64,000 nt of DNA from CAZFGK01 sp964518635 (GTDB lineage: Bacteria > Zixibacteria > MSB-5A5 > GN15 > FEB-12): positions 1 through 64,000 of the forward strand of contig CAZFGK010000004.1 in the NCBI GenBank assembly GCA_964518635.1. Direction: 5' to 3'. Positions 8,186 to 17,694 of the stretch are shown here, one piece after another; the stretch's first letter is position 1, and every line of letters begins with the position of its first letter. Below the pieces are notes generated by a model, which had not been told where the DNA came from, did no database searches, and saw only the letters and a program-made list of their open reading frames with translations. The translations under genes and the position numbers were made by a program.

Positions 8186-9334
8186 TTACTTGTAGGCAAT
8201 AAAGGTGACGCTCAGGACATCGACATCGGTTGGGGCATCTCCAGCGATATCCCAGCTCTTTCGATCAATGACTCGACGTTCGGCGATCTCGATTCGCTGG
8301 AAACCGGCGGTTCGCATCATCTGCTCGTACGCCGTCTGAGTCGAAGCCCCGGCAACGCAGCCGACATACTGATCCAGTGAGTTCAGAATCTCTTCGGGAA
8401 GAGTCCCGGTGGTGACGATGTCTGAAATCACGAATCGACCGCCGGGCTTGAGGGTACGAGCCAGCTCCGCAAACACTCTCGACTTATCCGGGACAAGATT
8501 GATCACGCAATTACTGATCGCCAGATCAGCAGTGTTATCAGCAACTGGGAGGGCCTCAATTTCGCCGAGGCGAAATTCGACATTGCTGAAATTTTTCTCT
8601 CGTGCGATACGGCGGGATTTGGTGATCATCTCAGGAGTCATGTCGACTCCAATCACTTTTCCGGCAGAACCGACATGCATGGCTGCGATGAAGACATCAT
8701 TCCCTGCCCCGCTGCCAAGATCGAGGACCACTTCCCCGGGCTCTATTGCGGCGAACTTGGTCGGGATACCGCAACCGAGACCGAGGTCGGCATCGCTGAC
8801 ATACCCCTGTTGCTTTGCATAGTCGGCGGTATCTACGACTACATCTGTGTCACAGGTCGCGCAGCCGCAACCGGTACCAGAGCTGCAACAGCCCCCTTTT
8901 TCAGCTGATTCACGATATCGTTCACGGACTGCATCTTTGATCTGGTCAGCATCTGAGCCGATGGTCTTTGTGTTATTCATTGTATTCTCCTCACAGCATG
9001 TGCTGTTTTTTGTGGTGATATCCGATTCAAGACGATTTAAAAATGCGCGTCCGCTTTCGATCATCTGAATCAAAGTTTCCTGATCAATGCAATAGCAGAC
9101 CGCTGGTCCGGTAAGAGTACCGGCTATCAGTCCGCCTTCTTTGAGTTTCTTGAGATGTTGTGATACGGTCGCCTGCGCCAAAGGCAACTGGGTGACGATA
9201 TGCCCGCACTGGCAGCTTTTTGCCTCTGCAAGCTCTTCCAGTACCGCCAATCTTGCTGGATGCCCCAGTAGCCGAAAGAACTCCGCAGTGGTACCAAGTT
9301 CGGAATCGAAAAGCTCTGTTTTTCTCTGTGCCAT
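8186..9334 (-). CDS. arsM: ArsR-ArsM fusion: arsenic repressor + arsenite methyltransferase
   Basis: One 382-residue frame. Residues 1-105 are an ArsR-type winged helix with metal-ligand Cys candidates C41 and C43 (SCQCG), C80 and C82 (VCYC), and C113-C114. Residues 119-382 are an ArsM arsenite S-adenosylmethionine methyltransferase: SAM motif LDLGSGAG, and conserved Cys in GLGCG, SNCVINL and VGCVAG that bind As(III). The two enzymes are normally separate neighbouring genes. Here no stop lies between them, yet Met119 (base 8980) keeps a GAGGAG ribosome site 6 nt upstream, so a free ArsM may also be made. A perfect palindrome overlaps the promoter. The fusion would autoregulate through arsenite binding. 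Confidence 0.9.
   Translation of the reverse strand: MAQRKTELFDSELGTTAEFFRLLGHPARLAVLEELAEAKSCQCGHIVTQLPLAQATVSQHLKKLKEGGLIAGTLTGPAVCYCIDQETLIQMIESGRAFLNRLESDITTKNSTCCEENTMNNTKTIGSDADQIKDAVRERYRESAEKGGCCSSGTGCGCATCDTDVVVDTADYAKQQGYVSDADLGLGCGIPTKFAAIEPGEVVLDLGSGAGNDVFIAAMHVGSAGKVIGVDMTPEMITKSRRIAREKNFSNVEFRLGEIEALPVADNTADLAISNCVINLVPDKSRVFAELARTLKPGGRFVISDIVTTGTLPEEILNSLDQYVGCVAGASTQTAYEQMMRTAGFQRIEIAERRVIDRKSWDIAGDAPTDVDVLSVTFIAYK
8980..8992 (-). promoter_or_regulatory. Internal ribosome binding site and ATG for ArsM alone
   Basis: On the minus strand GAGGAG (8987-8992) is followed by 6 nt and then ATG (8978-8980), in frame, at the boundary between the ArsR and ArsM parts. This is the start a stand-alone arsM would use, and it remains intact inside the fused frame. 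Confidence 0.65.
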
Positions 9335-9342
9335 ACCCCTTA

Positions 9343-9360
9343 TATCGTATAAATACGATA
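9343..9360. promoter_or_regulatory. ArsR operator palindrome
   Basis: Perfect 18-bp inverted repeat TATCGTAT-AA-ATACGATA, ending 9 bases upstream of the ArsR-ArsM ATG. A -35-like TTGAAA lies upstream on the minus strand (9375-9380), so the palindrome would cover the -10 region. Position and symmetry are typical of ArsR/SmtB operators. Confidence 0.75.
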
Positions 9361-9378
9361 GAAGTTCCAGTGAATTTC

Positions 9379-9412
9379 AAAAAAAAGCCCGAAGGTCGAG
9401 AAACCTCCGGGC
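9379..9412 (-). terminator. Intrinsic terminator after the M6 protease gene
   Basis: GC-rich hairpin (GCCCG..CGGGC outer arms, AGGT/ACCT inner arms, one mismatch) followed on the minus strand by eight T (9379-9386). It starts 26 nt after the M6 protease stop. Its T-run overlaps the -35-like box of the arsR-arsM promoter. Confidence 0.85.
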
Positions 9413-9437
9413 ATTCTGGTCTGAGTATATAGTGTAA

Positions 9438-12236
9438 TTACTTCAACAGCATCATCTTACGAGATTCTGAGTTCTTCCCTACAGTGAGCTTGTAAAAATA
9501 GACTCCTGAGGCCTGGGATTGCCCATTCCTGTCGGTTCCGTCCCAGGTGAGTTCGTAACTGCCGGGTGCCTGCGGCTTGTCGATCAGGGTTTTGACCTCC
9601 TGTCCGAGGACATTGAAGATAGCCAAGCGAACCATCTGTCCGCCGCCAAGATCATTCGAGGCGATGCTGTAGCGAATGGTGGTGGTCGGATTGAATGGAT
9701 TCGGGTAGTTCTGATTCAGACTGAATGAATTGGGGAGAATCTCTTCGCCGTCTTCGCCAACATCAGTCGAAACCGTTCCGTTGAAGAAGCCAAGCACTCT
9801 TGCCAGCAAAGTATCCATGTCATTGAATCCGACAAAAGTGGTCGCGACATACGGTGCCATCATGGTCGTGATCACCGACTTGTATGAGCCCTTGTAGTAG
9901 ACCGCAGCAGGACCATATATGGTATCTGTAGTTCCGTTGTTGGCAGATAAGTAAAGGAATGGGGTCCCTTCACCAGTCGGTTTCACATAGCGATGTCGCC
10001 CATTGATTGGGCCGGTGCTGAAGCGGAATTTGATTCCATTACCAATTTCGCTGCCCGGGTATCCTCGGAAGACTCGATAGGCAAATGAGCTGTCGATCGT
10101 CGCTTTCAGATAGCCACTCACAAATGAGGGATCGATTGACTGAAAGAGCATCGCGGTAGTATCACCGGAGATATACACGTTCCCGCCGGCATCCATGAAT
10201 GACTTCAGTGATGCAACGTCAGCAAGAGTAGGAACTCCAAAACTCCCGCTACTGTTGTTGCCCCCACCGTGCCAGAGGACATGACGATACTGCGAGAGAA
10301 TTCCCGCACTTGGAGAACCACCTGATTTCTTACTCCAGACCTGATGCGGTACGCCAATCCGATTAAGAGCGTCAACGTACTTGGTCTCGTCGGTGAGATT
10401 ATTGTCATCATCAACCAGCAATACCTGTGGACGACCGAGCGCAGCTTTGAAGGTGAACTGATACTGCCAGCGATCGACGACGGTGAGTGAGTCCACGAAG
10501 ACCGTTGCAGTGAAGTTGACGATCTTAGAGACGAAATCAGCAGGTACAGTAAACTGAATCGGAGATGACAGATTGGTCCCGTCGGTCAGAATTGGATTGA
10601 GCGCGGTCGTTGTAGTCACCGGTGTTGTAGGCAGGATAATCTGATCATTGTCGCAGGTGAGGACGACCTTTCCGTTCGGAACACTGCGGCCGTAGTTGCG
10701 CACCCGCATATTGAAGCGAACCGTTTCCCCTTGTTCGAAGAGGCCATCGTTATCCCCTCCCGGAAGCGGATCGGAGACTACGATTGAGTCGGTACCGAAG
10801 AGAAGCACGTAGGGGCGAGAATAAGAATTCACATCAAATTCGGCAGTCATCTCGGCCATTGAGTTCGAAATATTCCAGATACCGACCTGAGTAGTCACTC
10901 CAGTATTGGTCTTGGAATTCGGAGTAGTAAAGTTCGTGAAGTTTCTGTTGTTCGAACTTCCGGGCCACGGATCACCAGCATCAGAACCTTGTCCCGCGGA
11001 GAGATTGTTCAAGCCATCGGCTTGTTCAACTGCAACTCGATAACGGGCAGGATTCCCTTGTGACGGAGATGCCGGATCTATGTGGTAGACCACTAGTCCA
11101 TGTCCGGGGAGAAAGACATCGTTCCCAATTGGTTGACGATTTTCAACGACCCAATATTCAGTTGAAGCAACGGACGGATTCTTGAGTTTGATGGCGTAGG
11201 GTGTAGTGGCCGCCGCCGGGATTGAAATCGGTCCGGTATTCCCGGTCAAAGAGTCGAAAAGAATCATGTTAGGGCGTGAAGCAAGTTTGCACCAGGCGTC
11301 AAAATTTGCTGGCGACTTTCCATTATTATTCCAGGTACCACCAGCCATCGCAGACCAGGCACCAATACCATCCCCACTGCCGGCTGGGGCGTAGAGATCG
11401 GGGAGACTGAATAAGTGACCGGTCTCATGAATGTAGACACCGGCATTGGAAACTGCACCGGCCTGTTCTTCCGGATTCATGCTGTAATCAAGAAAGGTGT
11501 AGCCGGCGTGGGTGAACCCGACTGTAAACTTGTGCGACCAAATCCCATACGCGCCTGTTTCGGCGCCCGGCCCGGCATGACAGATAATCACAAATTCGAT
11601 CTGATTGTCGCCGTCGTTATCAAACGGCTGAAAATTTACGCCATCTGCTGCCGCCGCTTTAATCGCATCTTGGACGAGCTCCGGGGCGAGACCATTGAGC
11701 CCGTCTCCATTGTTCTCGTAGTATGAGTAATTTTTCGGAGCGGTATACCAACCCTTTACCTCTCCGGTGATGACAATCTTGCCAAAAGAATTGTCGTAGT
11801 AGAAATCAGACATCGATCCAGTCGGATTCGAAACCGGATCCCCCTGGCGGCTGAACAAAAGCGAGTCGAGTGAATTGGCGGTTGCGAACACATTTGAATT
11901 CAAGTTACCCGGTACATAGGTGGTTTGATTGTATTTGTAGTCAGCGAAGTCAATCATGATGACAAGCATGTTAATTGTGTCAACCACTGCACTGGTTGAG
12001 AACTGATCATGTTGACGAAGATGCTGGAAAGCATTCTCGATCGGAGCACAGCCACCATTGGCCTTGAAGGCGTTAAGGGCGGCCATCTTCTGCTCGAAGA
12101 TTCCTTCCGCTTTCCATTTTGCCTCTGCATCCGGATGTGGCGGAGCTGACATGACCGTCTGAACGGCCAGCAGAAGAGCACTGGCAATCAATACGAATCG
12201 CTGAGTGAGAAACCGAGTTGCTATCAGACGTGACAT
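9438..12236 (-). CDS. Exported M6-family metalloprotease with C-terminal sorting domain
   Basis: A 932-residue secreted zinc protease of the immune-inhibitor-A (M6) family. It has a signal peptide (about residues 1-30, ending VMSA), the zinc motif HETGH at 270-274 followed by LFSLPDLY (M6 HExxHxxxxPDLY), Ig-like middle regions, and a C-terminal FlgD/T9SS-like sorting domain starting LNQNYPNPFNPTTTI and ending in a Lys-rich tail (KMMLLK). Start ATG has AAGGGAG four bases upstream. The sorting domain and PorV-like proteins elsewhere in the window suggest type IX-like export. It follows an S8 protease gene with the same tail 75 nt upstream. Probably degrades extracellular protein for nutrition. 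Confidence 0.9.
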   Translation of the reverse strand: MSRLIATRFLTQRFVLIASALLLAVQTVMSAPPHPDAEAKWKAEGIFEQKMAALNAFKANGGCAPIENAFQHLRQHDQFSTSAVVDTINMLVIMIDFADYKYNQTTYVPGNLNSNVFATANSLDSLLFSRQGDPVSNPTGSMSDFYYDNSFGKIVITGEVKGWYTAPKNYSYYENNGDGLNGLAPELVQDAIKAAAADGVNFQPFDNDGDNQIEFVIICHAGPGAETGAYGIWSHKFTVGFTHAGYTFLDYSMNPEEQAGAVSNAGVYIHETGHLFSLPDLYAPAGSGDGIGAWSAMAGGTWNNNGKSPANFDAWCKLASRPNMILFDSLTGNTGPISIPAAATTPYAIKLKNPSVASTEYWVVENRQPIGNDVFLPGHGLVVYHIDPASPSQGNPARYRVAVEQADGLNNLSAGQGSDAGDPWPGSSNNRNFTNFTTPNSKTNTGVTTQVGIWNISNSMAEMTAEFDVNSYSRPYVLLFGTDSIVVSDPLPGGDNDGLFEQGETVRFNMRVRNYGRSVPNGKVVLTCDNDQIILPTTPVTTTTALNPILTDGTNLSSPIQFTVPADFVSKIVNFTATVFVDSLTVVDRWQYQFTFKAALGRPQVLLVDDDNNLTDETKYVDALNRIGVPHQVWSKKSGGSPSAGILSQYRHVLWHGGGNNSSGSFGVPTLADVASLKSFMDAGGNVYISGDTTAMLFQSIDPSFVSGYLKATIDSSFAYRVFRGYPGSEIGNGIKFRFSTGPINGRHRYVKPTGEGTPFLYLSANNGTTDTIYGPAAVYYKGSYKSVITTMMAPYVATTFVGFNDMDTLLARVLGFFNGTVSTDVGEDGEEILPNSFSLNQNYPNPFNPTTTIRYSIASNDLGGGQMVRLAIFNVLGQEVKTLIDKPQAPGSYELTWDGTDRNGQSQASGVYFYKLTVGKNSESRKMMLLK

Positions 12237-12247
12237 GTCACTCCCTT

Positions 12248-12271
12248 GCCGCTGACAGGGTTTTTAGCGGC
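12248..12271 (-). repeat. Small inverted repeat in the M6 protease leader
   Basis: GCCGCT and AGCGGC arms with a 12-nt loop, just upstream of the ribosome site of the M6 gene and 40 nt after the S8 gene end. No T-run follows it, so it is more likely a leader hairpin or weak attenuator than a terminator. Confidence 0.3.
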
Positions 12272-12311
12272 GATGTCCAGTTGATCCATTCCTATTCGGG
12301 CATTTATAGCT

Positions 12312-15158
12312 CTATTTTACCAGAACCATTTTTCGTGACTGAGAGTTCACACCCACAGTCACCCGAAGGAAATATATGCCAGAACCGAGCGTTTCGCCAT
12401 GATCTCCTCTTGCATTCCAGAGAATTTCATGGGATCCGGCTGGGTAGCTCTGGCGATCGGCGATCTTGTTAACCATTTGTCCAAGTAGGTTGAAGACCTC
12501 GATGGAGACCTCGCCGGGAGAGGCAAGCCCGAATTTGATGGTGGTCGTCGGGTTAAACGGATTTGGATAGTTCTGATCCAACTGGAATGATTCGGGAAGT
12601 GCTTGAGAGTCGTTCACACGCAGACTCGCACCCCAGGCGTGTGCTTGCTCCGCTTCTGTTTCAAACTCAGTGGCATTCGCAGAGCCGTACAGTACAAACT
12701 CCAGTACGATTGAATCTCCTGCTGCCAATTCCTGTCTCGATCCTCGTACTACAAAGAGAAGATCGCCGATTGAGGTCGTGATCGACGAATCTGATGGGCT
12801 CAGAATTGAATCAAGCGTACCGCTGAGCCATCCCTGCTTGTTGGTAGGAGAAGAGAGGATTTCTACGGCGGTCGAGCTGTTCAGCGGTGAGATACCGGTG
12901 GAAAGCCCGTTCTGTGCGACGAGGCCGAAGCCCCGTCCAATGGTCGATATTCCCTCTTCCCCATTTGCATAATCGATATCGAAAACCATCCCGATGGCAG
13001 CGGCAGGAAGGGTCGAATCAGCGAGATTGGTTAGTACCATACGAAAGGCAACGGCGTTCAGGGTCGGATCCTGCGGCGTCCGTACTTCCTGTCGAACTTG
13101 AAGCGGCAATTCTGCGTGACGAGGGACCATCGTCGCAACCAACGACTGAGCGATCTTGGTCTCAGCACTGTTTTCGGCAAGCGGTACACTTACTGCAAAA
13201 CCCGGCAAGCCAACCCGACCGAGACTATCACGGGTAGCACTCACCAGTCTTTGTCCGGCGGTCACTGCGAGTGCTCCTTCGTAGAGGAGATTTGCGGAAT
13301 TGCCGATGGTCATCCCGCTTCCGCTTCGATTGAAGGAAGAACCCGGGGCAAGACCAAATCGACCAAAATCGGAGAGATTGATCGAGAGTTCGCCACTTGC
13401 AATTGACCTGCTACTTCCAGCGAAGAAGTAGCCGATGGGAAGATCGATCTCGATGGTATCAAGTGCTTCCTGTGCATCACTGATCTCAACCGACAACTTG
13501 ATGACATTTCCGTGCGCAGCCTGAGATGAGACCGACAACACAAGCGGATCAACGGAGGCATAGGTATATGCCGAAGGGGAAGCAAAGAGAGTAATTAATC
13601 CTGTCTGGATGTTTTCGATTCCTGATTGCCCGGGAATCACTCGTGCCTGTAAGAATTCTTCGTCACTGGCAGTGCGGACATGAAGGGTGATCTCCGCGGT
13701 TTCTCCGGGAAGCAAGAGCGTGTCATTGATACTCGCTTCGAGAAGCTCGACTGCTCGGCTATTCTGGAAGCGGAGAATTTCAATGAACCGAACGGCATTC
13801 ACGAGTCCATGCCCGTAGGCGTTGTCATCACCAAGCGGGCCGAGATCATCGCAGGCATCCAGTAATGCCTGCTTGATTTCATCGACCGTCGCATTCGGCG
13901 CTACCTCACGGCCAAGAGCGACAAGTCCGGCGACATACGGGGCGGCCATTGATGTCCCACTCATGAAGACATAGCCACCATCTTTGAATGATGAACGTAT
14001 CATCACCCCCGGGGCTGCCAGATCCGGTTTGATTGCGCCGGAGCAATTGGACGGGCCGCGGCTCGAAAAATTCGCGATCACTTTGTTTGCGTCGACTGCC
14101 CCGACCGCGAGTGAATTCGTCGGTGTCGTTCCACGGTCAGCAGGGCTTCGTACCGTGCTTGGATTCGGCCCCTCGTTTCCGGCCGCAAAGATAGTGACAA
14201 TTCCGGCAGCTTCGACATTATCAATCGCATTCCAGAAGGTGTTGTCACACGGGCCAAAAAGACCTGCAGGGATCCCCCAGCTATTAAGAATGACATCGGG
14301 GACATCACTTGATGTCGACCAGTCACCATCCGGATTCAATGCCCACTGAAATGCGGCGAGAATGTCGCTGATCGTGGCGGAGAGTGATTTCCCCTGATCG
14401 ATGACTGCTCCGCTAATCCATGACGCCCCCGGCGCGACACCGAATGAATCAGTCGGGGTCGAGCCGACCATGATTCCCATCGTGTGGGTGCCATGTCCGG
14501 CACGATCATACGGCATCGAATCCGGCACAAGCGATGAGAACCAACTACTGGAAAGGGTTTGTGTCAGGCCTCGCCACTTGCTTTGGAGTCCCGGGTGATC
14601 CCATTTGACTCCAGTATCGAATGAGCAAACCAGTCGTCCTTTCCCCGTTACCCCTTGCGCCCAGACACTCGGGACTCCAAGGAGATTGAGTTCGGTCGCG
14701 ACACTAGTTGAAACCGCAGAAGAAGCGGGTGCAATTGTGATCGGATCAACCAACGAGAGCTCGGCATCAGGAACGATGCTGATCACGCCGGGGTGATAGG
14801 CAAGCTGTTCTATCTCGCTCGTTGAGAGGGTGACTGAGATTGCCGGAGTTATCCAGAACTGTTCGATCTGGTGATCCTGTGCCAACAGATTAGCGACCGA
14901 GTTCAGTTCTTCGTGATCTGAATTGGCAAGTTCTCGGGCATAGCTTGAACGGTTGGATGTCTTGTTTGAGATCTGTGTTGATTGATCTTGATGGTTTGCT
15001 GTTCGCCCGGACGGGTCAAAAAAGATAACAACCGAAATGCTGTCTGATCCGGAATTCATCTGATGAGTCAGCTCAGGATGGATAACTTCCTGCGCCCCAA
15101 AAGTGGAGCTAGCCACCAAAGAGGTTGTCAGTGCGAATATGATCAGTACTCTTTCCAT
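12312..15158 (-). CDS. Exported subtilisin-like S8 protease with sorting domain
   Basis: A 948-residue subtilase. From the chosen ATG (MERVLIIFALTTS), a signal peptide covers about residues 1-22. The catalytic triad is Asp181 (SFDTGVKWDHP), His222 (GHGTHTMG) and Ser403 (SGTSMAAPYVAG), with the oxyanion Asn in ILNSWG. A long beta-rich region follows, then a sorting domain beginning LDQNYPNPFNPTTTI and ending KMVLVK. A longer frame opens at a TTG at 15215, but that start has no ribosome site and would bury the signal peptide. The gene lies directly upstream of the M6 protease; the two may form one unit for protein degradation outside the cell. Confidence 0.9.
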   Translation of the reverse strand: MERVLIIFALTTSLVASSTFGAQEVIHPELTHQMNSGSDSISVVIFFDPSGRTANHQDQSTQISNKTSNRSSYARELANSDHEELNSVANLLAQDHQIEQFWITPAISVTLSTSEIEQLAYHPGVISIVPDAELSLVDPITIAPASSAVSTSVATELNLLGVPSVWAQGVTGKGRLVCSFDTGVKWDHPGLQSKWRGLTQTLSSSWFSSLVPDSMPYDRAGHGTHTMGIMVGSTPTDSFGVAPGASWISGAVIDQGKSLSATISDILAAFQWALNPDGDWSTSSDVPDVILNSWGIPAGLFGPCDNTFWNAIDNVEAAGIVTIFAAGNEGPNPSTVRSPADRGTTPTNSLAVGAVDANKVIANFSSRGPSNCSGAIKPDLAAPGVMIRSSFKDGGYVFMSGTSMAAPYVAGLVALGREVAPNATVDEIKQALLDACDDLGPLGDDNAYGHGLVNAVRFIEILRFQNSRAVELLEASINDTLLLPGETAEITLHVRTASDEEFLQARVIPGQSGIENIQTGLITLFASPSAYTYASVDPLVLSVSSQAAHGNVIKLSVEISDAQEALDTIEIDLPIGYFFAGSSRSIASGELSINLSDFGRFGLAPGSSFNRSGSGMTIGNSANLLYEGALAVTAGQRLVSATRDSLGRVGLPGFAVSVPLAENSAETKIAQSLVATMVPRHAELPLQVRQEVRTPQDPTLNAVAFRMVLTNLADSTLPAAAIGMVFDIDYANGEEGISTIGRGFGLVAQNGLSTGISPLNSSTAVEILSSPTNKQGWLSGTLDSILSPSDSSITTSIGDLLFVVRGSRQELAAGDSIVLEFVLYGSANATEFETEAEQAHAWGASLRVNDSQALPESFQLDQNYPNPFNPTTTIKFGLASPGEVSIEVFNLLGQMVNKIADRQSYPAGSHEILWNARGDHGETLGSGIYFLRVTVGVNSQSRKMVLVK

Positions 15159-15400
15159 CCCGCAGACTACTTGAGCAAAGGTAGTGCCGTTGGAAATCTT
15201 TGCAAATCCTCGCAAACTGTGGGAGTTTCCCCATACAAGAATCTCAGGTGGGCATCCAGAGCATGTTGCCCCCGTTCTGTTTACATCGAATTCAGATGAT
15301 TGGTCAAAGGAGGATCACAGGGGAGCTTGATTCACCATCCGAAAACAGGAATATGCAATTCGGTTCAGTTTGCAAGTAGCGACAACCTTGAGAAACGATC

Positions 15401-15413
15401 TATATTAGCCGGA
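15401..15413 (+). promoter_or_regulatory. Possible -10 box giving a leaderless mRNA
   Basis: TATATT at 15401-15406 sits 6 nt before the ATG of the glycosyltransferase gene, and no Shine-Dalgarno sequence precedes that ATG. If this is the -10 box, transcription would begin at or next to the start codon. No good -35 at standard spacing is visible. Confidence 0.25.
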
Positions 15414-17656
15414 TGACAGCATATTCTAGATTCACAAAGTCCGGGGAAAACTACCGAAATTCGTCAACTTCGACCAGAAACGCCGAGCTTCGAGCGACGC
15501 TGGGCAGCATTGCCCTCGTGGCCGGAGTAGCCCTTCTTGTTCGTGCACTCTACCTCATGATTCTCAGTGGACTCCCGGAGTGGTCTCTCCTGAGCATTGA
15601 TAACCACTACTATCACAACTGGGCACAGCTTCTTGCTGCCGAAGGGTGGCTGGGGGAAGGGGCGTATTTTCGAGCCCCCTTGTATCCGCTGCTCCTTTCG
15701 GTATGCTATCAGCTGTTTGGACCTGATCTGCTGGTTGCGCGGATCTTTGGGCTAATCTTCAGCACCGGTTCAGTGGTGCTGACATTGTGCATTACTACTC
15801 GTCTGTTTGGTCGCAGTGCCGGTCTGATCGCCGCTCTGGTGCACGCTCTTCTTCCCTTGTCGTTGTATTTCGATCACGAGCTCCTCTCAGAAGGGCTGAT
15901 GATTCTCTTTCTGCAGTGCAGCATCATTGGCTGGCTTCGCTGGCGACAGGATGAGGACCTTCGCGGAATGCTGCTGTTCAGTGGGGGATTTTTTCTGGCG
16001 ATAGTGACGCGCCCGCTTGCTCTGGTGCTTTTGCCACTCTGGCTGTTTGAACTGGTGAGAGCATATCGTGCGAGCGGACTCTCCGGCGGTTGGAAAGCAG
16101 CGGTGCTTGGGATCCTTCCTGTCTTTTTCATCCTCGGACCGCTGGTCGCGAGAAACTACCAGGTTCAATCAAGTCCGTTGACTATTGCGACGCAGGGGGG
16201 AATCAATTTCTATCTGGGGAATCATGCGGATGCGGACGGGGTCTCGGCGGTGATGCCCGAGCCGCTCGGATTCAACTGGCAGCTTTCAGATATCTCGCTA
16301 CTGGCGACCCGTGCGAAAGAGCGACCATTAACGCCAGAAGGGGTGTCAGACTACTGGTATCGCAGAGGTTTCTCGTGGCTGACGGAGAATCCCGGCGAAG
16401 CGGTCTCGCTATTTGCCAACAAACTGACCTGGGCACTGAGCGGCACAGAAGTCTCGAACAATCGCCCTGATGAGCCCTATTTGACAGATCATCCGATGCT
16501 ATCGCTGAACCCGCTTCGCTTTGTGCTTTTATTCCCTCTGGCTGTCTTCGGTCTGATTGTTGCAATACGAGAGATTCGCACCAGCAGATGGTTAGGTCTG
16601 GTGAATATGCTTTTCTTTCTCGCGCTTATTCTGTTCATGGTCAACGCCCGTTTTCGATTTCCATTGGTGGTGCTGCTTCTTCCGTTCGCGGCGTATGGAC
16701 TTGTCGGGATTTTTGAATTCGTTCGCACGAGAAAAGTGAATGGTAAGGGGATTGCAGTTATAGGCGGCTTAGCCGCTCTCGGGCTCACCTTCCTGCCGAC
16801 TCCTGAAAAGAATCCACTCGCAACACCGCAGTATGCTACCGCCGGTCTGGCCTTGATGTCTCAGAATCTTCCAGCGGAAGCATTACGCTTCTTCGTCCGT
16901 GATCTTCCATCTGGGGCACCTGAATCAGCACTGAATGTCGGCAATGCCTGGTTCGCTCTGGGGCAAAGTGACTCAGCACGCAGCTACTATGAACAAGAGC
17001 GATCCCGATTCCCCGAGCGGGCTAAGGCATGGACCAACCTTGCATCACTCGCTCTGGCAGGTGGTGACATCGAGTCTGCGCTCAATCTCTCGCGTGAGGC
17101 AATCCGCCGTAAACCTCATGACCCGGATGCACATCTTGTATATCTGCGTTCCCTGGCGACAGCAGAAAAAATCGACACGCTCGTACTGGCAGGTAAATTC
17201 GCCGCTGCGACGACCCACAAACTGGAGGTCGCTATCGATGCCTCCGCCCTATTTCTACGGTACGCCCGTCCTTCCGACGCAGCTATCCTTCTTGAGGCGG
17301 CGCTTCAGTTTCCCAATATCCCCTATGAGCAGGATGATCTGATGTGGACTTCCGAGATGCTCACCAAACGGGCTGAACGACCGCTGATCAGAGCAAAGGG
17401 GATGCAGAATCTATCGACGGCATATCTGCTCATGAAGCTTCCCTCCAAGGCAGTTCCTGCCGCTCGAATTGCCTATGAGATTTCCGGCGGCTCATTGGAA
17501 TCGACCGGTGCCTTGCTACTGGCTCTACATGAAGCAGGACTCACGACCGAGAGAGATGCCCTCATCAGCGGATTGAAAGCGGAGGAGCGGACCTCTCCTG
17601 ATCTTGCACCACTGTTGGACTACATTGCATCAGGTAAGACGATGCTCGATCAGTGA
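15413..17656 (+). CDS. GT39/ArnT-like membrane glycosyltransferase with TPR tail
   Basis: A 747-residue protein. The N-terminal two thirds has about ten membrane segments and the GT-C motifs of dolichyl-phosphate-mannose/ArnT-type transferases: an acidic residue in the first periplasmic loop (SIDNHYYHNWA) and the YFRAPLYPLLLS block. Such enzymes move sugars from polyprenyl-phosphate donors to lipid or protein on the periplasmic side. The last third (about 470-740) is soluble with tetratricopeptide-like repeats (SALNVGNAWFALGQSDSAR and similar). The only plus-strand gene in this region. Acceptor unknown; a surface glycan or protein O-glycosylation are both possible. Confidence 0.8.
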   Translation: MTAYSRFTKSGENYRNSSTSTRNAELRATLGSIALVAGVALLVRALYLMILSGLPEWSLLSIDNHYYHNWAQLLAAEGWLGEGAYFRAPLYPLLLSVCYQLFGPDLLVARIFGLIFSTGSVVLTLCITTRLFGRSAGLIAALVHALLPLSLYFDHELLSEGLMILFLQCSIIGWLRWRQDEDLRGMLLFSGGFFLAIVTRPLALVLLPLWLFELVRAYRASGLSGGWKAAVLGILPVFFILGPLVARNYQVQSSPLTIATQGGINFYLGNHADADGVSAVMPEPLGFNWQLSDISLLATRAKERPLTPEGVSDYWYRRGFSWLTENPGEAVSLFANKLTWALSGTEVSNNRPDEPYLTDHPMLSLNPLRFVLLFPLAVFGLIVAIREIRTSRWLGLVNMLFFLALILFMVNARFRFPLVVLLLPFAAYGLVGIFEFVRTRKVNGKGIAVIGGLAALGLTFLPTPEKNPLATPQYATAGLALMSQNLPAEALRFFVRDLPSGAPESALNVGNAWFALGQSDSARSYYEQERSRFPERAKAWTNLASLALAGGDIESALNLSREAIRRKPHDPDAHLVYLRSLATAEKIDTLVLAGKFAAATTHKLEVAIDASALFLRYARPSDAAILLEAALQFPNIPYEQDDLMWTSEMLTKRAERPLIRAKGMQNLSTAYLLMKLPSKAVPAARIAYEISGGSLESTGALLLALHEAGLTTERDALISGLKAEERTSPDLAPLLDYIASGKTMLDQ

Positions 17657-17694
17657 TCGACTCTAAAGTTTCGTACGAGATTTCATTCATGATC

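Noticed and set aside
15159..15215. TTG start for the S8 protease
   Set aside because: No ribosome site, and the signal peptide starts cleanly at ATG 15158.
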